The notes under the pieces: generated by a model
The model's input: the letters and a program-made list of their open reading frames with translations, nothing else
Told to the model about the DNA's origin: nothing
Databases searched by the model: none
Assembly: GCA_000787465.1 (NCBI GenBank)
Contig: JSYX01000761.1
Span: forward strand, 1-14,100
DNA length: 14,100 bases
Reading direction: 5' to 3'
Source: Thermomucor indicae-seudaticae
Taxonomy: Eukaryota > Mucoromycota > Mucoromycetes > Mucorales > Lichtheimiaceae
Shown: positions 1-8,610 of the stretch, one piece after another
Layout of the letters: the number at the start of each line of letters is the position of its first letter
How positions within the stretch are numbered: position 1 is the stretch's first letter
Translations under genes and position numbers: made by a program

Positions 1-587
1 CAACACTTTCAAATCCAGTATTAACCCAATGACTATCAAGGCTTAAAGCCAATAGTCGGACACTGTAACACAGATTTTTATTGCAACAGTTGCACCAAGA
101 TTACGTGTATGCTGTTTGAAACATTCACGCATAACTCATCACGTCTGTACTGTTTGTACACCCGTTCACACATATAAAACGATATCTCTCACCAGGGTGA
201 TTTGAGCATGCGAGATGGCAATACTTGCCTGATAGCCTTCCACAACGGCAAGGCTGGATACCGTGGCACAGCAAATTGGAGTCCATGAAGGACTTGACCT
301 ACTGAAGTTGCACATAAATCCATAAATTTGGGTCAAACGCACTGTGTATCGGTGTATATGTTCCTCATCACCATGCTTAATTCTGGTGATCCACATTCTA
401 ACTCTCAAGCATCGCAGCGAGTTGATATTGTCAGCCCGCGTTGCAATTTTGCTGAGCAACTGTAATCATGACGCCGTACATCGATCAGGAGGATATCCTT
501 CGAGAACAGATCCACAAATATGAGATGTGTTAATCACTCGAACATCCGCTTCCCACATAGACAGTGCTTCAAATTGCCAGTATTGCT
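1..587 (-). other. Open minus-strand fragments, possible 3' exons of the neighbouring gene
   Basis: No complete gene can be supported here. On the minus strand one frame is open from 600 down to a TGA at 468-466, with protein-like text such as QYWQFEALSMWEADVRV. The same frame is open again from 465 down to a TGA near 166, with LLSKIATRADNINSLR. A 48-bp segment with GTTCTC...TTACAG ends would remove the TGA and keep the frame, so these could be two exons. I could not connect them convincingly to the exons at 588-1336: the joins need weak donors or introns under 30 bp. Alternatives are decayed coding sequence or chance. No RNA gene, transposon or repeat was seen. Confidence 0.2.
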
Positions 588-1336
588 TCAGTCCGATTGT
601 TCAAAGCAATATACATCGTATCCGCTGTAGTGGACGCTCAAAATCTGCATTAAACTTTGAATTAGGTCATTAAGCTCGCGGAAAGCCTGCTCCATATCCC
701 GTAAGTCCATTGCTTACCACAGAGGTGCTATAACACGAAAAAAGGTGGCCTTAAAAGCTGCTCTAACCGTCTTCACCTTTGCTTCAGGGTCATTAAAATA
801 TATCGGGCGTCGTAAGGCGGTATCCGAAACGCTTGCAAAAGGATTGTCTAAAAGGTTCGCCCACAGTGCCTCGCCAACTGTTGCAATATTCTTGCTGATT
901 GAACTGGATCGTAATGTAACGATTGCAGGAATGTTCTACGCACGGACGAAAAACTAACATAAACACGTTACCGATTGTTTTGGCCAACACTTGAAAGATC
1001 GAAGGCACACAACGCGCGGCACTCGGTAACCACGATTGACCGTCAACTGAAACGTTCACTGTCGAGATTAGGACCAGCTGTCGTTGAACATCAGAAAAAA
1101 GAAAGTCCCCCTTTGACCCAAAAAGAACTTCCAATAAAGTAGCTTGCTATTCGTGCTCTTTTAATGGTTGTCGAAAAGAGGATGAAGGGCTGAGAGCGAT
1201 GGAAATAGCAAACAGTTCAAAATCTGCATTTCACCCACTCTATAATCTGGAGTGTAACGACGCGTAAGACTGTCACAATTCCACAGCGACATAAATTGCT
1301 TCCAGTGTTTTGCTTACTTTGTAGCTCGTTTTTCAT
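588..1336 (-). CDS. Unidentified multi-exon protein, possibly helical-repeat (model tentative)
   Basis: A minus-strand gene is inferred from phase-consistent splicing. The exons are 1336-1318, 1269-1235, 1146-991, 935-718 and 654-588. The introns are 1317-1270 (GTAAGC donor), 1234-1147, 990-936 and 717-655 (GTAAGC donor). Starting from the ATG at 1336 this gives 164 aa ending in CFEQSD. The longest exon (935-718) is open for 72 codons and includes ATVGEALWANLLDNPFASV and PEAKVKTVRAAFKATFF. The composition (Leu/Val/Ala-rich, scattered Trp) suggests a soluble helical protein. I recognise no family. The coding part may begin further up: a good intron (1595-1533, GTGAGA donor, long pyrimidine tract) and further open exons at 1532-1459 and 1395-1318 join in phase. 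These could equally be 5' UTR. The 3' end is also uncertain. The plus-strand ORF opposite 745-957 is treated as its shadow. Confidence 0.4.
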
Positions 1337-1682
1337 GACATTAGCAAAAACTACAAGAGACCACGCGTGCGATTGAAAGAAAGGGACAACGAGAACTAAA
1401 TGCTAGAAATTTTCCAGCGAACTGTATAGAGATGCACCGATTAGTGCTTAATGTGAACCGCGCAGGCATCTTTGAGAAATCTTGGAATGCAACTCATGTG
1501 TACCTGATGCGACATCATGTTTAAGCACCAACCTATACAACAAGAAAAGCCAGAGAAAGAAATGCAAAAGGCAAACTCATGTATTTCAATCTCACCGACT
1601 TCTCAAGGCTCCGACACAGAAATGGTCTTCAAATGCAGGTTCGAATCCAGGGACTCTTTCTTTTATTGAGGTCAAACACGTA
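1337..1682. promoter_or_regulatory. Probable divergent intergenic/promoter region
   Basis: If the minus-strand gene starts at 1336 and the WD40 gene at 1683, these 346 bp separate two divergent starts and should carry both promoters. No clear TATA box was seen. A minus-strand intron-like segment (1595-1533) suggests that at least part is transcribed to the left. A plus-strand ATG at 1482 is in frame with the WD40 gene's first exon. Using it would add 67 unremarkable residues, so it is disfavoured but not excluded. Confidence 0.35.
1638..1648 (+). other. Isolated tRNA-type B-box sequence (TFIIIC-site-like)
   Basis: GGTTCGAATCC matches the eukaryotic tRNA B-box consensus GGTTCGANTCC at every position. 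It is not part of a recognisable tRNA. The flanking T-stem would have two mismatches (A-A and G-G), no matching acceptor strand lies at the expected distance upstream, and no A-box is visible. It lies about 35 bp before the start codon of the WD40 gene. It may be a tRNA relic, an orphan TFIIIC site of the ETC type, or chance. Confidence 0.3.
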
Positions 1683-4600
1683 ATGACGGATGTATTCCCA
1701 GTAATATCTGGCAATGTCCCACCTCGTCTCAATGCCAACAATGTCACGCCGATACCTTCGCAATCGATAGCGACAAAACCATCTCTTAACTCATTAGCTG
1801 GACGGCGACAACAACAACAGCAGCGACGAAAAGAACTGTTGCAAGAGCGACAAAACGTAGTGCCTTTTTTTCTCTTTTCCCGTAATTTAGCCACCCCTAG
1901 CTCTAACTACGTCATGTATTTTGGGAATTCCGGCGTAGCTTCGACTTGAGAGAGTCCTGGGTCTGACAACAGCTTCCTCCAACGGTCTGGCAACAGCAGA
2001 AAGCCAAGATCTCATTGCGTACGCAGCAGGAGCGGTCGTCGTTCTATACAATCACAAGCGTAATAAGCAGATCGGCTTCCTTTACCCGCCTTCTTCTTCG
2101 TCGTCGAGTACTGGTGCTTCTGGTACAACAACGGCTGCAACGGCTGCTGCTACGGCAGCGGCAGCAGCGGCGGCGGCGGCCACGTCCACCGTTGGTGCCC
2201 CTCCGCCCGGCACCACCTTTATTTCCCAATTAGGCTCAGGGCAGACAGATCTATCAAGTATTCAAGAACTACCGGACGAAAAAAAGAAAAAGACAAACGC
2301 CAGTACTCGGGCAAAACCCATCAGCTGCCTGGCCTTTTCCCCAGACGGGAATTATCTGGCCGCAGGAGAGGTTCGAAGGCTGCACCTAAAAAAACACGAA
2401 CAGAGCATAAAAAGTTGGGGACTCAAAAATCGCTTGTCTCTTGTGCTTAGATGGGTCATCAACCGCGGATTCTTATATGGGACGTCAAGGAAAAGACTCT
2501 ATTGCATGAATGCCGAGGGCATAAATTCGGTGTACTTTCGTTAGCTTTTTCCCCTAATATGCGTTATCTCGTATCCGTTGGTTTCCAGGTAAGAGCGCGA
2601 CCCGGAGAGGAGCAACTGCGGGGAAAGGGGGAGAAAAAAAGAAAAGTACTCCTCATCCCAACAACAGCATGATGGCTATTTATACGTTTGGCACTGGCGT
2701 AAAGGGATCAAGCTGGCTGGAAACAAAGTAACCAGCAAAGTCAATGCTTTATCGTTCTCAAAAGATGGACATTATTTTGTTACGGCGGGTCTTCGTCACG
2801 TCAAATATTGGTATTTTGATGCGCGAGGACGTCTTCCAAAACGAGTATGTGCACTTTATCCCCTTCGCTTGCCATGGCGTGGGCTGACATGAAATGTTCC
2901 AGGGTAATCTAGCTTCCCGAGAAACACAGGTGATTGACGGGAGATCCGGAATTCTTGGTGCGCTACGGGATAGCAATTTTGTCGATGTCAGCTGTGGTCG
3001 TGGAAATTCAGAAAATGTCTACATTTTAACTGATAACGGTATATTATGCATGTTCAAGGCAGGAAGAGTGATCGATAAGTGGCTCGATCTAAAGGTATTC
3101 GTCATGGTGCTTATTCATGATATTCTGATTATTCAACAGTATGTGTCGAAAAGGTTCAAAACGCATATTCCATTACTGTTTCGCCCTCCTATGTCATTTG
3201 TGCATGTTCTGGAGGTATCATAAGGTATGCGAAAGCTTCGCGTGTAACAGTATCTTTTTTCCTTGAGCTTACACAGCGTAGACTTTTTGAGCCTGACACT
3301 TTGAAGTATCTGGGTATATTGCCCAAACCGCATCCACTTGGGATGGACATCAGCACGATCACAAGTCCGGACATGCTGCCACACTCGGACGAAAAGACTT
3401 GTTATCCAGATGCTGTTGCAGTATCGTACGACAATACGAATGGAAAGGTGGCTGCGGTTTACTCTGACAGGAGTTTGTTTATGTGGGACATTCGGGATAT
3501 GTCAAAGATTGGTAAATACCGAAGCTTCATTTATCACAGCGACTGCGTCTGGGGTGTAGAGGTAAGTGTCGCAGCGAGAGGGATTGACGATTTAAATGCT
3601 TGCTCACACACTTTCTCTCCACACACAGCCGTATCCGATAACGAACGATTCGCAGAATTATACCAATAGCATTCCCGCCAATTCTTTCGCGACATACTCA
3701 GCGGATGGCACTGTGCGCTTCTGGAACATAGATCACGGAGCTAGTAACAATCCGTGTTCAAGCATATCCACGACGACTTATGTTTCACCAACCGCGTCTC
3801 CGAGTACTACGCCTGATCCACAAAGCAGCATGAGTTCGTTCACATCATCACCATGGCGTAAAAATATATATTCCCGTGAACTTGTAAAAATGCTCTATGT
3901 GGACAATGACTTTGCCGAGCTTGCTAAATTGCAGAGAGAAATTGGTTAGTCGACCCCACATTGGTTTCCGTGATAAGCGTTAGCAATGCGGGGTTATATT
4001 AACTGCAGAGCGCTGCTGCAGACGTTAACGATGATCAATATCCCGACTTTGGCGTTCGCTGTCTAAAGATGAGTACAGATGGCAAGTTATTGGCTACAGG
4101 TGACCGCAACGGCAACCTCCGAGTGCACGATATGGAAACATGGGAACTTGTCACTTATCAAGAAGCACATGATTCGGAAATTCTGTCCATGGACTTGACG
4201 TCTCCGGGCATTGGTGGTAAGAAAGGGGGGATTTCGTGGATATGAGAAGTCATGTGTCCTATGCTAAATCCTACTCGTGCACAGGAAAGCCCTTTATGCT
4301 AGCGACAGCAAGTCGTGACAGACTATTGCACATCTTTGATATTAACCGCGGTTTTCAACTTGTACAGACCCTAGACGACCATTCATCGTCTATCACTGCT
4401 GTTAGATTCTCACATGGTGCCGACAAGCTGATCAGCTGTGGTGCAGACAAAGGAATCATCTTTCGATATCTTAATCCTCAAGACCAATGCTACACGACGT
4501 ACCATAACCACTCTGGTCGTAGTACAGTGTTTGATATGGCACTGGATATCGACGAATTGTATATTGCAACCGTCACTGGTGAACGGCGGCTGTTTGTGTT

Positions 4601-6968
4601 CAATATCGTAAACGGGAAGCCGGTACGAGTTTGCAAACCGGAGACGGCCGACGAAGCGGTGAGCGGCACCTCAGCCGAGAATTCAGGCGGCAGCTTGATC
4701 AACATTGATTTGGATCCGTTTTCTGGCACCTTTGCTGTGACGAGCGGTTCAGATAGATGTATACGTCTGTTTGACTTGACCAATAGTGCTTGCATATTTA
4801 AAGTATGCGCCCATGCAGAGCTTATTACAGGCGTCAAGTTTATTCGGTCAGCCAACGAGTCCTTGAGGGTTGTCAGCACGTGCTCAGATGGAACCATATT
4901 CGTCTGGAAAATCGCCGGAGACATCATTGCAAAGATGAAAGCGCGACGCAGTGAAGTGGATTCACGAGCGAAACAGATGGTCCTAAGCGGCAAGAGTAAC
5001 CTCGATGATGGCAGTGACGATGGCGGTCGCGCGGCCGCCCGGGGAGTAGGAGGAGCTAATAACAACAACGTCAAGAAAATGCGTAGTCGACAGATGTCAA
5101 CGGCTGCAGTCATTCGTCCGACTCCTAGTTTGTCACAGCTGGCACGGCAAGGTGAACGAAAGACTTTTTCATCAGTCTCACCAGCCGAGACAAAATACGA
5201 TGAACTATACAGAAAGATTGCGCTACGCAAAGGCCAGACAGAAGACAATAATAATAATAGTAACACTGCGGATAACAAAGATGCACCCAGTGTCGAAACG
5301 TCGAATGATGCGGGAGAAGCTGGAAAGCAGAACGACAAAAGCTCAGGGAAGCCGCCTTCGAAACGAGACGGTCAAAAGGCGCCTGAAGGACGACTGGAGA
5401 GGCTCTTCAGCGGTGTTCCAACGACAGGTGTTAGAGAGCGCGTCTACAGCCATGTCAACAGCAATGCAGCTGCTAATCGCTACGGATCCGAAGTATCTCG
5501 TTTGAATCCTTTACGTCAAGGGCCCAGTGGTCTGCGAACAAATCAAGTCTTGAGACGACAAGTATCTCGAGACGTCTTGATCAAGAGAGAAAGCGGACCT
5601 ACCAATGGCTCCAAAGACACTCCACGTGCAAAGATTCGTTTTGAAGATGCACCCATTCAGCAGAGGCGGCCGAGCACACTCGCTGCTGCTGAGAATTCAC
5701 CCAATGGACGCGGGGAGAATCAAGTATTGATGAGCAAAGTGTCAAATACTAATCTACGTGCGCGAACCATCGAGTCGGCAGCAAAGTCTCGCGCAGAGAT
5801 AGAAGAGGATGACCAGCAAACCAGTGACAGTGAGATTTTGAGCCAATCTCCACGGCCTGAGAACAGCATGGACGATGATGGTCAAGAAGCTGGAGATGAG
5901 CGAGATGCAATTGATGACGAAGACGACGATGATGAGGAAGACGATTCAGAGGAAGTCATATTCATCACACCGCCGTTGGAACCAACGGTACTTTGCGAGC
6001 CTTGTGAAGTCACAGATCATGATATTATCCAACAAGAAGATCAACCTGCATACAGCTTGGACGACGGACAGAAATCGCCGTCGGTACTGTCCGACGACGA
6101 GAAAAATAACGCGTCCGGAAGCGACCCATCGAATCCTACATGTGAAGAAGAGGAAGACAGCTCTAGTAGCGAGGAAAATGCAGATGAAGCCATTATACAA
6201 GCCATCAATTCACGCGAAGCTCCTCGCATGACACAATCGATTAGTAGAACCACGTCCATGAGCACCACCACACGGTCCCCCAACTTTGACCTTGCCGCTG
6301 GGCTTGACAAGCGAAAACTGGAGAAGTCCAAAAAGAGACAAAGTTTAACAGCTCGATACCTGTCCTCGCTTAATGGGCGTAGTAGTGGAGGACATTTGAC
6401 GGTTCAACAGGCCTTACTATTACCAGTCAATAATATTAATAATGATTCCAGGAAAGACGACGAGAAAGCTGAACTGTTTCCAGCATTACAACCAGAACAA
6501 TCCGTTATACCCCTGGCACCACTACCACCAGCAAGTGCCGCTATACCCTCCTCCTCCTCCTCCTCTTCAGATACAAAGAATGAAGAAGACACAACCTCTA
6601 ATTCTACCGACACAGCGTCGGACCCTTTAAAAGATCAGCTTGACTCAATGATGGCGGATTTGGATGGAGCTGCCATATTATTGGATACTGTCTTGGAGAC
6701 TTTCACGAAAGCCAGAAGAAGCGTATCTGATACCGGCAACCACAAAGAAACGCTTGATGCCGCCAAAGTCAGATTGGATGGCATAGTGAGCAAAATTACG
6801 CAAGCTTTGACCGATAGCGAGGAGATATCATCACCATCAACTGCTACCGTTTTGGAAAACTCTACGGCCGACGGTTTGAGCGATGAAGTGGTGAAAATGT
6901 TAGACAAATATTCTGCCATGCTTGTTCGGATTGTTGAGAAAAAGATATCATCGTCCATGACAAAGTAA
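1683..6968 (+). CDS. MABP1: MABP1/WDR62-like WD40 scaffold protein
   Basis: Exons: 1683-1856, 1939-2370, 2451-2588, 2668-2844, 2903-3094, 3154-3224, 3282-3561, 3629-3944, 4022-4216, 4285-6968; 1552 aa. Every junction keeps frame. Residues about 59-866 form a long WD40 region, probably two propellers, with text typical of MABP1/WDR62: RLERVLGLT at the start, [65 protein letters not shown] and [15 protein letters not shown] Ser/Thr/Ala-rich insert (about 110-183, including an alanine run) precedes the first canonical repeat. Residues about 870-1430 are low-complexity and phospho-acceptor rich, with an Asp/Glu block near 1184-1212. The last about 110 residues look helical ([38 protein letters not shown]). 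Animal relatives scaffold JNK signalling and act at spindle poles; the fungal role is not shown here. The symbol marks the family, not one of the two animal paralogues. The exact start (1683 versus 1482) is the weakest point. Confidence 0.9.
2095..2205 (+). repeat. Ser/Ala-codon low-complexity tract in the WD40 gene
   Basis: Runs of TCT/TCG (serine) followed by GCT/GCA/GCG/GCC (alanine) codons encode a Ser-Thr-Ala-rich loop in exon 2, between the first beta strand and the first full WD40 repeat. Such tracts expand by slippage, and the mixed codons indicate it is not a pure recent expansion. It generates arginine/cysteine-rich shadow ORFs on the other frames. Confidence 0.8.
6547..6567 (+). 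repeat. (CCT)n / poly-serine codon tract
   Basis: A short CCT/TCC trinucleotide run inside the last exon of the WD40 gene encodes a stretch of serines in the disordered region. A smaller AAT/ATA-type run lies at about 5248-5261. Confidence 0.75.
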
Positions 6969-7060
6969 AAGAAAAAGGCATTGACGCTTTGTGCAAAAAC
7001 ATTAGTTTCTATTCCCTTCTTTTCCCAGCAAATTTGCCCGTGTATGCGTGATTTCTTTTA
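6969..7060 (+). promoter_or_regulatory. Short (92 bp) intergenic region before RPAP3-like gene
   Basis: Only 92 bp separate the WD40 stop codon from the next ATG on the same strand. The gap holds a pyrimidine-rich stretch at about 7009-7027, typical of fungal core promoters. No canonical AATAAA was seen. Termination of one gene and initiation of the next must share this space. Confidence 0.5.
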
Positions 7061-8554
7061 ATGGCGAGCGCAAAAGTATGGAATGACATTTTGGCATGGC
7101 AAGAAGCCATTGATAAAAAGGACGCGGCGTTGGCGCGTAACAAGCCTGTTCGGTCAGATGTAAGCGTAAACCAAAGTGTTGTAGAAGCATTCGCTGAGAT
7201 CTATGCAAGACCTTGCCTCCAGTTCGAGATCCTGTCACGCTTTCGATCGACAAGACGACTCCGTATGAAGGGCTTTCGACACAGACAAAAGCTAAAGTAA
7301 CGCAAACACCTTTTTGTTTGTTACTAAGAAAGCTTCTGTTAACACTTTATCAAGTCGAAACGGTTGACGCCGGCAGAACGAGCAGAGGCAGAAAAAGCCA
7401 AGGGAAACGCATGTTTTCAAGCCAAGAAATATCGTGAGGCTGTGGAACATTATAGCCGAGCCATCGATTTGGATCCAACCTCTGCTGTTTACTTTATCAA
7501 CCGAGCCATGGCCTATCTTCGACTCGAGATGTAAAAGACATTAGGGGCGCGGGCTATCGGAAAAGGTCAAGTTTGTTTGACAAACTTGTTTTATCAGGTA
7601 CTTGGAGGCAGAACAAGATTGTACAAGGGGACTGCAACTTCAGCCCCAAAACGTCAAGGCATTGTGGCGTCGTGGTATTGCGCGTCGCGAACTCGGGCGC
7701 GTGAACGATGCGCGACGCGATTTCGAAAACGGATTGGTCCTGGAACCAAGCAACAAAACATTGCTTGATGAGCTAGAGAAATTGAAATCCATGACAACAA
7801 AAACAGCAACAACAACGACAGCAGCAGCAGCAGCGAAGGTAAGGAAAGAGATCAAGTCCGTCGGCCGACAGATAGAATGACGAAAAGTTAGGCCGAGAGA
7901 ACAAGGTTACAGATTGAAACAGTGGACGATTATTATAACCGCAAACCAAGCGCAGCTCCTGAGCCAGCAGCCAGGCAACCAACAATAAAATCAACACCAG
8001 CCACAGCAACGACACCAAAGGCAACCACGACAACAACAACCACGACTACTACAACGCCTTTAAAAATCACATGTCCACGCACAAACCTTGACTTTGAGCG
8101 GGACTGGAAAATGTGCCGGCAACGTGGGCCTGAAGCTCTATACCAATACCTGCAATGCATTCCACCGTCGCAGTATGTCTCGCTGTTCAAGTCGTCCCTG
8201 GAATCGGATCAGTTTGAGCAAATTATTGAAATACTCGACACTTTTTACACGAGGTAACAGAAGAAAAGAAAACCTTGCGTATTCAGGCAACTGACTGGAT
8301 GACAGGGACAAGACGGATAAAGAAATCTTTGACGTGTTACAAGGACTGAGTCGCGTTAGCCGCATTAACATGTTGGTCATGTTTATGGGATCGCGACAGA
8401 AACAAGGCAAGATATGAATTATACAGCGTTTGTGTTTTTTACTCATACTGGGTTGTCTCTAGCATTGGAACGGTTGTTCAACCGAATCAAGGGATCGATA
8501 TATGATCCAAGCGAGGTGGCAAAGACCGCCCGAGTGTTTGGGGTGAAATGCTGA
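7061..8554 (+). CDS. RPAP3: RPAP3-like TPR co-chaperone (R2TP complex)
   Basis: Exons: 7061-7159, 7210-7296, 7355-7530, 7598-7838, 7913-8253, 8306-8406, 8463-8554; 378 aa. All junctions are in phase. Residues about 70-180 form a three-motif TPR domain. The carboxylate-clamp residues that bind the Hsp90/Hsp70 C-terminal EEVD are present: K76 and N80 (EKAKGNACF), N111 (FINRAMAY), K141 and R145 (KALWRRGIAR). A Thr/Pro/Ala-rich linker (about 195-250) leads to an RPAP3 C-terminal domain (about 253-365), with DFERDWKMCR, YQYLQCIPPSQYVSLFKSSL and INMLVMFMG. In known systems this domain binds RUVBL1/2 in R2TP, which assembles RNA polymerases, snoRNPs and PIKKs. SPAG1 shares both domain types, but a single TPR set plus this C-terminus fits RPAP3 better. 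The yeast counterpart Tah1 lacks the C-terminal domain. One intron (8407-8462) is GC-AG. Confidence 0.9.
7797..7835 (+). repeat. ACA/GCA codon repeat in the RPAP3-like linker
   Basis: CAA/CAG-type trinucleotide repeats translate in the coding frame to Thr and Ala residues at the end of exon 4. A similar ACA/ACC/ACT (threonine) tract lies at about 8022-8056 in exon 5. Together they make the flexible linker between the TPR and C-terminal domains. Confidence 0.7.
8407..8462 (+). other. GC-AG intron 6 of the RPAP3-like gene
   Basis: The donor reads ACAAG|GCAAGA and the acceptor TCTCTAG|CATTG; length 56 bp. No GT donor nearby gives an open frame. Splicing here joins ...RQKQ to ALERLFNRIKGS in the correct phase and recovers the conserved end of the RPAP3 C-terminal domain. 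If retained, the frame stops at the TGA at 8415-8417, giving a protein shortened by about 30 residues. AG|GCAAG is the usual compensating consensus of GC donors. Confidence 0.8.
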
Positions 8555-8585
8555 GTTAACGTCCGAAAAAGACAAAACATCGAAT

Positions 8586-8591
8586 AATAAA
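8586..8591 (+). terminator. AATAAA poly(A) signal of the RPAP3-like gene
   Basis: A canonical AATAAA lies 32 bp after the RPAP3-like stop and 20 bp before the next gene's ATG. Cleavage 10-30 nt downstream would fall at or just past that ATG, so the two transcripts probably overlap. Confidence 0.55.
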
Positions 8592-8610
8592 GTTTTTCTG
8601 CTTCTTTTGA

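Noticed and set aside
745..957. 70-aa plus-strand open frame
   Set aside because: It is opposite the best exon of the minus-strand gene, which joins in phase to neighbouring exons. The plus frame has no supported extension.
1260..1368. Two ACGCGT (MCB, MBF-binding) hexamers at 1260-1265 and 1363-1368 as cell-cycle promoter elements
   Set aside because: Both fall inside open exon sequence of the minus-strand model or its upstream in-phase extension. The same hexamer also occurs inside coding exons elsewhere (about 6109, 8706, 12916), so it is not specific.
1580..1660. A tRNA gene around the B-box
   Set aside because: No acceptor stem, D-arm/A-box or anticodon stem can be matched, and the T-stem has two mismatches.
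1592..1894. 100-aa minus-strand open frame with an exonuclease-like FVAIDCEG string
   Set aside because: It overlaps exon 1 and intron 1 of the WD40 gene, has a run of cysteines from the complement of CAG/CAA repeats, and nothing beyond the short string resembles an exonuclease.
2894..3223. Continuous reading through 3095-3223 without an intron
   Set aside because: The frame stays open, but the protein family continues in another frame ([20 protein letters not shown]), reached by the GTATTC...AAAAG intron 3095-3153.
4490..5338. 282-aa minus-strand open frame inside the WD40 gene
   Set aside because: It overlaps conserved WD40 repeats on the plus strand and has the Ser/Leu-rich look of a complement frame.
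8415..8417. In-frame TGA as the true end of the RPAP3-like protein
   Set aside because: Conserved C-terminal-domain sequence continues in the next exon, and the GC-AG intron joins it in the correct phase.
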